Positions 1 to 8,437 of a stretch of DNA of 31,924 nt are shown here, one piece after another. The DNA is from Oscillospiraceae bacterium. Lineage in GTDB: Bacteria > Bacillota > Clostridia > Oscillospirales > JAKOTC01. The stretch's first letter is position 1. The number at the start of each line of letters is the position of its first letter. The notes beneath the pieces are model-generated. The model made no database searches. It was not told the DNA's origin and saw nothing but the letters and a program-made list of their open reading frames with translations. The DNA lies in assembly GCA_035353335.1 (NCBI GenBank), contig DAOPZJ010000030.1, positions 1 to 31,924 on the forward strand. The letters are read 5' to 3'. The translations under genes were made by a program, and so were the position numbers.

Positions 1-215
1 GTCCGTGCGGTGGCCCACGAGAATTAATATCAGATAAAAAAAACGGCGTATTGTTTCCCGTTAAAGATCAGTACGCTCTTGAAACAGCAATTACTGGTAT
101 CATTGCTGATAGCAAGTATGCCGATTCTCTTGGCAAACAAGCTGCTAATATTCTGGATATAGCAGATCCAACTACTGTGTACAATATATGGGATGATTAT
201 TTAAGCAAAGTATAA
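1..215 (+). CDS. C-terminal fragment of a GT4-type glycosyltransferase (cut by left window edge)
   Basis: An open frame runs from the left edge (first full codon at base 3) to a TAA at 213-215 and encodes about 70 residues. It begins PCGGPRELISDKKNGVLFPV, which matches the C-terminal part of family 4 glycosyltransferases, where a proline/glycine-rich loop precedes E-L-I and an N-G-x-L-x-P-V segment near the nucleotide-sugar site. The following helix (ALETAITGII) also fits. The N-terminal acceptor domain and the E-x7-E region lie outside the window, so donor and acceptor cannot be predicted. The flippase gene starts 32 bases downstream on the same strand, which suggests that this is an upstream member of the same polysaccharide operon. 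Confidence 0.8.
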   Translation, partial: PCGGPRELISDKKNGVLFPVKDQYALETAITGIIADSKYADSLGKQAANILDIADPTTVYNIWDDYLSKV

Positions 216-247
216 ACTTATATTCTTGAAAGGCGATCGAACTATTC

Positions 248-1633
248 ATGAGTAAGCTTAAACATATTGTAGATATCGTAGTTAATGGCTCTAAAGGTCT
301 TGACGGACAGAAAGCGCGTGAAGCGGAAAGAGAACGTAGAATCATATTGACTGCTTTTACCGGTGCTGTTGCAAAAGCAATAGCTACAGCAATACCATTA
401 GTATCGGTTAAATTTTCTCTCTCTTACCTCGGTGATGAACTGTACGGCTTATGGGCAACAGTCACATCTTTTTTTGCTATGTTTACTTTTGCGGATCTCG
501 GACTTGGAAACGGACTTCAAACTGAATTAAGCAGAGCAAACGGCGGAGATGACATTTCATACAAAAAAAAACTTGTCTCAAGCACATACTTTGTTTTAAC
601 CGCGATTGCAATAGTTTTATTACTGATTTTTCTGCCGCTTTACCCACTCCTAAATTGGGCAAAAATTATGAATGCTGAGTCTGAAAAGGCGGTTGTATTA
701 TCAGGTGGATTTGTATTAGCGATAGTGTGTTCAAAAATATTTGAAATACCTATGGGGTTAGTTCAGCGAACACAAAATGCATTGCAGGAAGGCTATAAAT
801 CATACATCTGGCAAATATGCAGCAGTCTTCTAAGCCTTATATTGATTATTATCATTTCGAGATTAAATCTCGGAGCTGTTACAATGATTTGGGCGGCATC
901 ATTGACGGTTTCTGTTGTCTCTCTGATCAATATGATTGTTTATTTTGGATTTCAAAAGTCGCACATTGCCCCATCATCTAAATATATCGATATAAAAACA
1001 TCGCGCAGTTTGTTAAAAATAGGAATAGAATTCTTTGTTTTATCTCTTGTCACATCCGTGAGCTTATCTTTTGATAACTTTATTGTATCACAAATAAGCA
1101 GTTTGTCAGAGACGACGCCATATTCATTGGCATATAAGTTTGCGCATGTACTTGGAATTGTCTCTATAATGCTCAGTACCCCGATGTGGTCGGCTAACGG
1201 AGAAGCTTTAGCACGCGGCGATTATGATTGGGTAAAAAAGAGAACAAAGACAATGGCTTTACTCTCTCTTTTGCTTTCAGTAGTCGGCTCAATAATCATA
1301 ATTATTTTTGTTAATCCGGTTATGAGTTGGATGGGAAAAGATTTATCAATATCGTATTTTACTCTGAGCGGAATGTGTGTATTACAAGTGTTGATTGCAA
1401 TTATCAATCCTTATTTTATGGTTCTAAATGCGGGACGAATCATTAAAAAACAAATTTATATGTTTTCAATCTATGCAGTTGTTTCAGTAGCTTTAAAATG
1501 GATTTTAGGAAAAACAATAGGGACTTGTATGATTCCTTGGATAGGGGCTATTTGTTATGCCGTCATTGTTATTCCGTACACATTTCTGACAGTACAAAAA
1601 TTATTTCAAAGGAACAGTGGTGAGACAAAATGA
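248..1633 (+). CDS. wzx: Wzx-type oligosaccharide flippase (MOP superfamily)
   Basis: This 461-residue protein is almost entirely hydrophobic after a basic, charged N-terminus of about 35 residues. It shows roughly 12-14 likely membrane segments, the usual layout for polysaccharide flippases. The segment after the first helix (LGDELYGLWATVTSFF, then ADLGLGNGL) is the conserved N-terminal pattern of Wzx-like proteins. Its expected role is to move undecaprenyl-linked repeat units from the inner to the outer face of the cytoplasmic membrane. The ATG at 248 is preceded by GAAAGG at about 229-234. The stop overlaps the start of the next gene (ATGA at 1630-1633), so the two are translationally coupled. 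It is AT-rich, as wzx genes often are. The family is well supported, but the transported glycan is unknown. Confidence 0.85.
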   Translation: MSKLKHIVDIVVNGSKGLDGQKAREAERERRIILTAFTGAVAKAIATAIPLVSVKFSLSYLGDELYGLWATVTSFFAMFTFADLGLGNGLQTELSRANGGDDISYKKKLVSSTYFVLTAIAIVLLLIFLPLYPLLNWAKIMNAESEKAVVLSGGFVLAIVCSKIFEIPMGLVQRTQNALQEGYKSYIWQICSSLLSLILIIIISRLNLGAVTMIWAASLTVSVVSLINMIVYFGFQKSHIAPSSKYIDIKTSRSLLKIGIEFFVLSLVTSVSLSFDNFIVSQISSLSETTPYSLAYKFAHVLGIVSIMLSTPMWSANGEALARGDYDWVKKRTKTMALLSLLLSVVGSIIIIIFVNPVMSWMGKDLSISYFTLSGMCVLQVLIAIINPYFMVLNAGRIIKKQIYMFSIYAVVSVALKWILGKTIGTCMIPWIGAICYAVIVIPYTFLTVQKLFQRNSGETK

Positions 1634-2967
1634 TATATATAATTTTATCCATAGCCGTTATTCTCTCCATAGTTGCTCCGAAGAAATTTGTTTTTTTCTA
1701 CTGCTTTTTTGGATGTGAATTGGATGCATATGGTGTGACAAGCTATTTCAATCAATCATTTCAATATTATGCGGTGATTATGCACCTCCTTTTAATAATA
1801 TCATTGTTCGTGTCATTTTATCGAAATCGATCTTTCTTAAAAAATAAGTATATTGTCATCTCTTTCGTATATATAGTTGCTATTACTATATCTGTTTTGT
1901 TTGGATATCTAATTCACGATTATGATGGAAACATTATTTACCGTGTTATATATGCTTCTACGACTTTTGGGCCGTCAATATTTATTATATGGCTATGCGA
2001 ATCACATCACTTGAATAAAAGTACGTCTGATTATTCGATATTAGTAATTGCTGAAGTATTGTTAGCGTGTTTTGTAATCTATTTACCAAGTGCTTTTGAA
2101 GCAATAAATGGAATTAAATATACTGCTGATGGCTATATTTATTCTCTTGGAAATAGAAGCCCTGCTCAATTATCGAATTTTTACGAGATATTTTTCCAAA
2201 AAGGAAGGTTCATGGCAACAGGACAATTTCATAATGCGAATGCACTTGGTTTTTGTTCAGGAATGGGCGTGGTTTTGTCGTTATTGAAACTCTCAGATAT
2301 ATATACTATAGATAATAATCCGTTGAAGATGAATATGCGTAGAAAAGCGTTTTGGATCATGTTTTTACTGCTTTCCGGATTTGTATGGTGCAGTGCCGGT
2401 ACAAGAGGCATATTACTGACAGTGATAATTGTACTTGGACTAATAATATTCGGCAGCCCTAAGATTTCACAGAAAAAAATTGTAGCTGCTTTATTTATTA
2501 TGCCACTGGGCGTGATTGCTGTCATATTATTTGGAGATATTGTCTATTCATATTTATTTGGAAATGCTGCTGCTACATCATTTGATAGCCGAGGAGCACT
2601 AATAATCAATGGGTTGAAATATTTGTGGGATAATTCTTTGTTTGGAAGTGGTGGTGAAGCAACAGGACTGCGTCTGGTTGGAGTTGACCCACATGTGTTG
2701 CCATTAAAAATTGCAACATTGTATGGTGTGTTACCATCAGTAATTTCTATAGTTTTAATTTATATATACCCTATACGAGATTTATTGAAAGTTAATAATT
2801 ACAAAGTGAGATTGGGGTCATTGGGTCTCTTGTTAGGCGTATGGTTAATGTCTATTACCGATAATATGGCACTAACGGGATTGTTTTGGATTTCGATGGC
2901 AGAATCCATATTTTATTTGACAAAGGGTAATGATTATGAAAACAATGATGGAAAAACTATTATATGA
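1630..2967 (+). CDS. wzy: Wzy-like polysaccharide polymerase / O-antigen ligase-type membrane protein
   Basis: The 445-residue protein has about 10-12 predicted membrane segments, starting with a signal-anchor-like helix at residues 1-20. It has a larger non-helical loop at about residues 165-200 and a second extracytoplasmic loop in the C-terminal third (around GNAAATSFDSRGALIINGLK, then DNSLFGSGG). Serine-arginine-glycine motifs before the last helices are typical of Wzy/WaaL-family enzymes, which link repeat units on the outer side of the membrane. The ATG at 1630 overlaps the wzx stop codon. Its C-terminus overlaps the next gene by about 30 bases. Sequence identity in this family is always low, so the call rests on topology plus position beside wzx. 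Confidence 0.75.
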   Translation: MIYIILSIAVILSIVAPKKFVFFYCFFGCELDAYGVTSYFNQSFQYYAVIMHLLLIISLFVSFYRNRSFLKNKYIVISFVYIVAITISVLFGYLIHDYDGNIIYRVIYASTTFGPSIFIIWLCESHHLNKSTSDYSILVIAEVLLACFVIYLPSAFEAINGIKYTADGYIYSLGNRSPAQLSNFYEIFFQKGRFMATGQFHNANALGFCSGMGVVLSLLKLSDIYTIDNNPLKMNMRRKAFWIMFLLLSGFVWCSAGTRGILLTVIIVLGLIIFGSPKISQKKIVAALFIMPLGVIAVILFGDIVYSYLFGNAAATSFDSRGALIINGLKYLWDNSLFGSGGEATGLRLVGVDPHVLPLKIATLYGVLPSVISIVLIYIYPIRDLLKVNNYKVRLGSLGLLLGVWLMSITDNMALTGLFWISMAESIFYLTKGNDYENNDGKTII

Positions 2968-4786
2968 TCGCGTGAACAAAAAGTTTAAAGCATGGAATCA
3001 TTATGCCCGAATATATTGTAGTAACACAATATCAGTGTATAGACGCCCATTTCTCGGATGGAAGTTTTCTGGGCTGTTTGGAGATATTGCCGTTTCATAT
3101 AACATCGAAACAGGTCGGAATAAAATCAGAATATACAAGCATTGGTTTGAAACAAAAATGCACTATACTGTATCTTTAAACGCCGATAACTTTACCGGCT
3201 TAATCAAAGACAGCCGAATTTCAGACTGTTTTGTTCTCCCATATATGCGTAATATTGACGGGTACACCTTAATACGAGACACAAGGATTGTCGTTATTAC
3301 AGACAAGGGACAGATATATCATAACAAACCGGATCGTAGAGCAGAAAACGCTGGGAAATCTAAGCATAAAGACGAAGTAAGGTTTCAAGAAAGTGCAGTC
3401 TGGGATCTTCCCGGAAGACTGTATCCGTCAGCTGATAAGGAATGCGCATCCTCAGAATATTATTTTCCACATTTGCCCAAAAAGTCATATGAATATCATC
3501 CTGCAATCACATGCGACTCGTCTGTTAATAAATATGGGAGCGTAAATTTCGGCAAATCATTCAAATATATCGAAGATGGTGCGGAGCATGAATTATCGCG
3601 CTTCTATATTCCGCTGCGTGATAAAGAACAAAGCAATCCCTTCTTTCACATAGGCGGCACAGAACCGGATTATAAACTGTCATTGATGGGCACATATCGA
3701 AGTAATACATCTGTCGGTGTTAGAATATGCATATTTGCTACAGACGATGGTGGACGTAATTGGTTTTGCAAATATGAATTCGGAGACTCAGGTGAATATG
3801 AATTTAATCAATCTCACGAAGAAGCAGGTCACAACTGGGGGAATCCGATTATTGCGGATACCGATAATCAGTATGTGGAAAAATCAATTTGTTTCACAAA
3901 ACGCTCAATTATACCGCCTTCTTCCGACTGTAAAGAACCTGTAGATATTTTTCGGTGGGATGATCGCATCAGTATTCTTAGAATTGACATGAACATTACT
4001 GTTTGCATGACATCTGAGCAACCGCATCATTTAAATACCGGTAACATCATTGCTTTACAAAAGAAGACAAGCGGAGAATCATATTATGATTTCTTATGCA
4101 ATTCGCAAATAACCAGTAAGAGCGCAGGGAATGGTCTTCTGTTCAAGGTAAATGTACTTGATGAATATACATTTGAGTTATTTGAATATACTGGAAACCC
4201 ATTTAACAATATCTGCTGCCGTCATATACATCAAATAAATAAAATTAAAGATGGCTGGCTGATAAGTACCGGAGAGATATATCCAAACGGATGGTTGTTG
4301 TATTTTCAAATGAAAGAATCAGATACATTTACAAAAAAGCCTGCACACAGTAAGTTTCATATATATCGCTTAAATTCATCGGAAAGCTCTGTTCAACGAG
4401 TTCTTGGAGCAATTTTATGTGATGATGAAAATCAGACTTTGATATATGCATCAGACCACGATCTTCTTGAAAGAACAGAAATTAATCTGCCTGACGGCAG
4501 GAGCATCCGAATATCAAGAAGTTCAATCGGAATATTTAAAGGCAAGCTTCGAGATATTGATGACAGAAATAAATTCCATATTTTCAAAGAAACCGCAGAA
4601 CCAACATTTTTCTTCAAAAAAATTGACGGTGTATATTATTGGTGCGGTATGCGCGGGCAGTTTTTAGTTTCGGAAAACATGACCGACTGGTACGAATTAA
4701 GACTTGATAAACCGATAATACAATACGGCGGAACGTTCAATGGTGTTTCTTTATTGGACGATTATATAGTTGTTTTCAGGAGGTAA
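2936..4786 (+). CDS. Hypothetical protein with an Asp-box (possible beta-propeller), function unknown
   Basis: I do not recognise this 616-residue protein. It has no signal peptide and no membrane segment, so it should be cytosolic. One good Asp-box (S/T-x-D-x-G-x-x-W) is visible as TDDGGRNW at about residues 269-276. Many short beta-prone stretches with recurring aromatic-glycine turns follow, for example DGWLISTGEIYPNGWLL and DGVYYWCGMRGQFLVSE. Asp-boxes occur in sialidase/BNR-type propellers, but no sialidase catalytic arginine triad could be assigned. The start is either ATG 2930 or ATG 2936; I prefer 2936 because AAAGGG at 2922-2927 is 8 bases away from it and only 2 from the other. The gene overlaps wzy and ends in AGGAGG, which serves the next gene. 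It may bind or tailor the repeat unit (inference only). Confidence 0.6.
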   Translation: MKTMMEKLLYDRVNKKFKAWNHYARIYCSNTISVYRRPFLGWKFSGLFGDIAVSYNIETGRNKIRIYKHWFETKMHYTVSLNADNFTGLIKDSRISDCFVLPYMRNIDGYTLIRDTRIVVITDKGQIYHNKPDRRAENAGKSKHKDEVRFQESAVWDLPGRLYPSADKECASSEYYFPHLPKKSYEYHPAITCDSSVNKYGSVNFGKSFKYIEDGAEHELSRFYIPLRDKEQSNPFFHIGGTEPDYKLSLMGTYRSNTSVGVRICIFATDDGGRNWFCKYEFGDSGEYEFNQSHEEAGHNWGNPIIADTDNQYVEKSICFTKRSIIPPSSDCKEPVDIFRWDDRISILRIDMNITVCMTSEQPHHLNTGNIIALQKKTSGESYYDFLCNSQITSKSAGNGLLFKVNVLDEYTFELFEYTGNPFNNICCRHIHQINKIKDGWLISTGEIYPNGWLLYFQMKESDTFTKKPAHSKFHIYRLNSSESSVQRVLGAILCDDENQTLIYASDHDLLERTEINLPDGRSIRISRSSIGIFKGKLRDIDDRNKFHIFKETAEPTFFFKKIDGVYYWCGMRGQFLVSENMTDWYELRLDKPIIQYGGTFNGVSLLDDYIVVFRR

Positions 4787-4792
4787 TAATTA

Positions 4793-5329
4793 ATGGGACT
4801 GCTAAAATCACTTAAGCCCTTGTTTAGCAAATTAAAGGCTGCTAAGAACCCTCTTGCTTATGCAAAAAAGATCGGTGTAAACATTCGGGGGAGGGTACAA
4901 TTTTACGGTAATCCCTGTTCAATGTTTGGTTCAGAACCGTGGTTGATCACGTTAGGAGATAATGTGTATATTACCGATGAGGTTCGATTTATCACACATG
5001 ACGGCGGGACGCTTCCTCTCAGAAAAGAAGTCCCAGATTTAGAAATCACCAAGCCGATAATCGTCGGAGATGACGTTTATTTCGGTATACGGAGCATGGT
5101 ATTACCGGGAGTTACGATAGGCAACCGTTGTATCATTGCCGCCGGATCTATTGTAACTAAGGATGTTCCGGATAATTCCGTAGTTGCCGGAATCCCTGCT
5201 CGCGTAATAAAAACGACCGATGAATATCTTGAGAAGATCAAACGTGAGTCATTACATCTGGGAAACCTAAAAGGCGAAGAAAAAGCAGAAAAATTAAGAA
5301 AAATCTATCATATTGATTTTGAAATATAA
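4793..5329 (+). CDS. Left-handed beta-helix (hexapeptide repeat) O-acetyltransferase
   Basis: The 178-residue protein has an N-terminal basic helix followed by imperfect hexapeptide repeats (about residues 55-145: ITLGDNVYI, IVGDDVYF, LPGVTIGNR, IIAAGSIVTKDV). It then has the family-typical PDNSVVAGIPARVIK and a C-terminal helix. The likely catalytic His is H69 in FITHDGG. It resembles the maltose/nodulation/capsule acetyltransferase group that transfers acetyl from acetyl-CoA to a sugar hydroxyl. A strong AGGAGG at 4778-4783, inside the end of the previous gene, supports the ATG at 4793. It is clearly a paralogue of the acetyltransferase at 19550, with near-identical PDLEITKPI and EYLEK-KRESLHLG tails. 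In place of the usual G-x-N before the LPGV repeat it has GIRSM. Confidence 0.87.
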   Translation: MGLLKSLKPLFSKLKAAKNPLAYAKKIGVNIRGRVQFYGNPCSMFGSEPWLITLGDNVYITDEVRFITHDGGTLPLRKEVPDLEITKPIIVGDDVYFGIRSMVLPGVTIGNRCIIAAGSIVTKDVPDNSVVAGIPARVIKTTDEYLEKIKRESLHLGNLKGEEKAEKLRKIYHIDFEI

Positions 5330-5346
5330 AGGCGTTTGATAATAAC

Positions 5347-6507
5347 ATGAACATATTAATTTTATCATCCGGATATTTTCCATACGGCGGTGCATACGCT
5401 TCAAGACTGTTAAATTTTTGTAGAGCAATCGAGCAAAATAATAGTATTCACGTCATAACATGGTTTGATTCACAAGTGGATGTAGATAATTTAATTTTCG
5501 AAATATGCACATACGAACACCTCTGTGACTCACATAATAAAATCGAGAACTACATTTTGCCAAGTAAACTTGTGAAGAAAGCTTTGGATTACATAAACCA
5601 GAACAAAGTTGATTTGGTAATATCAAGTCGTATGCCTATTAGCTTTGGCTCATTGCTTAATCTTTGTAAAAAAAAGCGAATACCCCTGGTAATTGAGCAG
5701 TGCGAATGGATAGATCCATCAAATTTCAAGTTCAACAGATTTCATCCGATGTATTTCTTAGGCGAGAATAATATGAAACGTCGATATAAAAAGGCAAACG
5801 GGATTATCGCCATCAGCAGATTGCTCGAAAATCATTTTTCGTCTCAGGGTATCAGCACAATACGGATTCCGACAATACTTGATGTTTTAGACACCGAATA
5901 CAGCACCAAAACAATTAATCAACCGACTGTGATTTCATATTGCGGTTCGCCCGGAACGTCAAAGGAGAATTTGAAAAACATCATTGAAACGTTGACAGTC
6001 GTAAACTGCGAGTCAGTAAGAATTAAACTAAACATATATGGTCCGGACAGAAATGCAGTGATGAAAAATACCGGATACGACAATGAACATTTATTACAGA
6101 TAAAAGACTATGTCAACATTTACGGCAGTATTCCACAACCACGAATTGCCGGAGTTATCAAAGCATCGGATTATACTTTCTTTGCTCGTCCCGACAGACA
6201 GTCTTCAAATGCCGGATTTCCGACAAAATTTGCGGAAAGCATGGCGTGCGGCACGCCTGTCATAACCAATCTTACAGGCGATATTGAGTTATATTTGAAA
6301 GATGGTATCAACGGGCATGTGCTTGATAGCATTACACCGGAAAGTATTAATAAAGTTTTATGTAGAATAATCAATGAGTCGCCTGAAGACAGGCAGAAGT
6401 TAAGAAAGTGTGCAAGAGAAACAGCAGAAATATCGTTCGATTACCGTATTTATTCATCTATCATCGAAAAATTTTTGCAATCCATTATACAGGAGACAGA
6501 GCAATGA
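5347..6507 (+). CDS. Family 4 glycosyltransferase (GT-B)
   Basis: The 386-residue protein has a GT-B layout. The N-terminal Rossmann half begins MNILILSSGYFPYGGAYASR, the glycine-rich opening of GT4 enzymes. In the C-terminal half, SYCGSPGTSKEN marks the start of the donor-binding domain, and KFAESMACGTPVI carries the conserved acidic/ACGTPVI loop. It should add one sugar from a nucleotide-sugar donor to the lipid-linked repeat unit on the cytosolic side. The ribosome binding site is modest (AAAGG around 5329-5333). The stop overlaps the next start in an ATGA. The donor sugar cannot be read from sequence, but the cluster offers L-FucNAc, HexNAc-uronate and galacturonate-type donors. Confidence 0.88.
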   Translation: MNILILSSGYFPYGGAYASRLLNFCRAIEQNNSIHVITWFDSQVDVDNLIFEICTYEHLCDSHNKIENYILPSKLVKKALDYINQNKVDLVISSRMPISFGSLLNLCKKKRIPLVIEQCEWIDPSNFKFNRFHPMYFLGENNMKRRYKKANGIIAISRLLENHFSSQGISTIRIPTILDVLDTEYSTKTINQPTVISYCGSPGTSKENLKNIIETLTVVNCESVRIKLNIYGPDRNAVMKNTGYDNEHLLQIKDYVNIYGSIPQPRIAGVIKASDYTFFARPDRQSSNAGFPTKFAESMACGTPVITNLTGDIELYLKDGINGHVLDSITPESINKVLCRIINESPEDRQKLRKCARETAEISFDYRIYSSIIEKFLQSIIQETEQ

Positions 6508-7694
6508 GTGAAAACGAAATAACAATGGTATATGGAACACGCTGCCGCTGCAAAGAAGGAAAATATTATCTAACCGGTGGATTCGGTAGGCTTGTCGATG
6601 AAATGGCTAAAAAATATGAAAGAGTGTATCTGATGATACCCGTGATTCACGTAAGTCTAGACGAAGTTTTTTCTGAATACGCACTTGAGGGAAGCAACAT
6701 AACAGTTCAGGAATTAACTCCTTATTCTGGTTATATTGAAGCCATCAAAAAAACGATTCAGCTAAAGAAACAAATCAAAGAGTATTCAATGCAGTGGAAA
6801 GGTGTTGTCTATATTCGGTGGATGACCGCTTTATACGAGTATATCTATAAATGCGCAAAAAGAAAGAATCTGCAAGTATGCTTTCATCTTGTTGATGATG
6901 GAGAAACGATTATCAAAGACGGTAATAAATATAAAGGAATAAAACGTTTTTTTGCTTTATGTGTAGCTAAAAAAAATTCCAAGATTATAAAAAAAATCAT
7001 GAAAACAGTTCCTACGTTGATTAATGGAAACGGAATGAGACGGTTATATCGTCAGGATAATGACCATGTAAAGGAAATCCGGACAAGTACGTTCTTAAAA
7101 AGTGAGATTACACATAATCACAAGACAATGAATAAGGACAAAGTGAACCTAATTTTTGTTGGTACTGTCAGACCGGCAAAGGGCTTGGACTATTTGCTGC
7201 AGGCAATGGACAAGCTGATTAAGTATGGCATAAATATCTATCTGACGATTGTGGGCGACGGGGATTATATAGAAACACTAAAAGAACGCGCAAAAACCAT
7301 GAGAATTATCGATCGCATCCGCTTTACCGGAAGACTTGCTATGGGAAAACAACTTTTTGAAGAATATAAGCAAAGTGATATTTTTATTTTACCTTCTCTT
7401 TCAGAAGGTACGCCTCGAACTTTGATAGAAGCAATGTGTAATGGTGTACCTGTCATCGCGACTGATGCAGGTGGTATTACTTTCACAGTAAAGGATCATG
7501 AAAATGGTTTGATCGTACCTACAGCAAATGCCGAAGCGATAGTAAAAGCAATTGTAGAAATAATTGAAGATGATAATCTTAGAAATAAAGTTGTCCAAAG
7601 CGGCTTTCTATTCGCAGAGAATAATACCATTGAATCACATACAAACGAAGTTTGTTCTTTTATCCGACAATATTGCGGAGAAGGTGTAAAATGA
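6504..7694 (+). CDS. Family 4 glycosyltransferase (GT-B)
   Basis: This is a 396-residue enzyme. The C-terminal domain is textbook GT4: IFVGTVRPAKGLDYLL opens the domain, and IVGDGDYIETL follows. SEGTPRTLIEAMCNGVPVIATDAGG then contains the E-x7-E pair and the donor-phosphate loop, ahead of NGLIVP. The N-terminal domain has a YGTRCRCKEGKYYLTGGFGR segment, likely the acceptor-side glycine loop. The start is ATG 6504, with AGGAG at 6491-6495 spaced 8 bases upstream and an ATGA overlap with the previous stop. Longer upstream in-frame starts would overlap the previous gene heavily. The 3' end again overlaps the next gene (ATGA at 7691-7694), so the two GTs and licD form a coupled block. Confidence 0.9.
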   Translation: MSENEITMVYGTRCRCKEGKYYLTGGFGRLVDEMAKKYERVYLMIPVIHVSLDEVFSEYALEGSNITVQELTPYSGYIEAIKKTIQLKKQIKEYSMQWKGVVYIRWMTALYEYIYKCAKRKNLQVCFHLVDDGETIIKDGNKYKGIKRFFALCVAKKNSKIIKKIMKTVPTLINGNGMRRLYRQDNDHVKEIRTSTFLKSEITHNHKTMNKDKVNLIFVGTVRPAKGLDYLLQAMDKLIKYGINIYLTIVGDGDYIETLKERAKTMRIIDRIRFTGRLAMGKQLFEEYKQSDIFILPSLSEGTPRTLIEAMCNGVPVIATDAGGITFTVKDHENGLIVPTANAEAIVKAIVEIIEDDNLRNKVVQSGFLFAENNTIESHTNEVCSFIRQYCGEGVK

Positions 7695-8425
7695 AAATAA
7701 CAGAAAAGCAAAATATGCTGCTGGAACTTATCACAAATTTTCACAAAGCATGTGTCTCATTGTGTATCAAGTATTCACTCGCTTGTGGGACTGCACTCGG
7801 TGCCGTGCGCGAGCATGGATTTATCCCATGGGATGACGATATTGATATAATGATGAGATACTCCGATTATTTGGTTATGCAAAACAGTAAGCAGACAGAG
7901 TTCAAATGGGTTTGTGCCAAAAATGAGAAAAAATCCCCTGTTATACTTGCAAGAGTATATGATAAAAACGTAGATTATGATCATCTTGAAGCATTTCCTT
8001 ATATAGATATTCATGTATATGTCGGCGGGAGTGACAATGATGCCGAAACAATCAGGGCAATTAAAATAACGGATTTTTACGCAAAAGTATATTGGGTAAA
8101 ATCAAGAAGATATCACAATATACTCAAGCGTAAAAAAAGTTTTATTGGAACGCTGTGTAAAATACCACTGCTTGTGGTTTCCAAGAAAAAATGCGTAGCA
8201 ACTATGATTAAGTATATAGACAAATGGGATTATATCACCGCAAAAAAAATATTTCCTTTACAGGGATATTACAAGGAAAAAGAGATATTACCAAAAATGT
8301 GGTTAGAAAGCTACGTCCTTTTGCAGTTCTGTGGTGTTGAGCTATATGTTATCAGTAACTATGACGCTTACCTAAAGCAGTTATACGGAGATTATATGAC
8401 TCCTGTTCGGTATAAGCGGACTTAA
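7691..8425 (+). CDS. LicD-family phosphotransferase
   Basis: This 244-residue protein carries the LicD nucleotidyltransferase-fold signature at residues 33-53: G-T-A-L-G-A-V-R, then GFIPWDDDIDI with D48-D50 and D52 as metal ligands. Characterised LicD proteins transfer phosphocholine from CDP-choline to teichoic acids or glycans. Relatives in the fukutin-related group transfer other phospho-alcohols. The ATG at 7691 overlaps the preceding stop and has GGAG at about 7677-7680. A 12-base gap separates it from the three-domain PEP mutase gene. Because that protein carries its own nucleotidyltransferases, the natural inference is that this LicD uses CMP-hydroxyethylphosphonate rather than CDP-choline. 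No choline kinase or choline uptake gene is visible in the window. Family assignment is firm; the substrate is inferred. Confidence 0.88.
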   Translation: MKITEKQNMLLELITNFHKACVSLCIKYSLACGTALGAVREHGFIPWDDDIDIMMRYSDYLVMQNSKQTEFKWVCAKNEKKSPVILARVYDKNVDYDHLEAFPYIDIHVYVGGSDNDAETIRAIKITDFYAKVYWVKSRRYHNILKRKKSFIGTLCKIPLLVVSKKKCVATMIKYIDKWDYITAKKIFPLQGYYKEKEILPKMWLESYVLLQFCGVELYVISNYDAYLKQLYGDYMTPVRYKRT

Positions 8426-8437
8426 TGGGGGAAAATC

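Noticed and set aside
6408..6503. Extended N-terminus of the second glycosyltransferase
   Set aside because: The added residues overlap the previous gene and are unlike a GT4 start; AGGAG sits correctly before ATG 6504.
7652..7690. Upstream TTG start for licD
   Set aside because: It would overlap the preceding glycosyltransferase by 43 bases. ATG 7691 has an ATGA overlap and a better-placed ribosome binding site.
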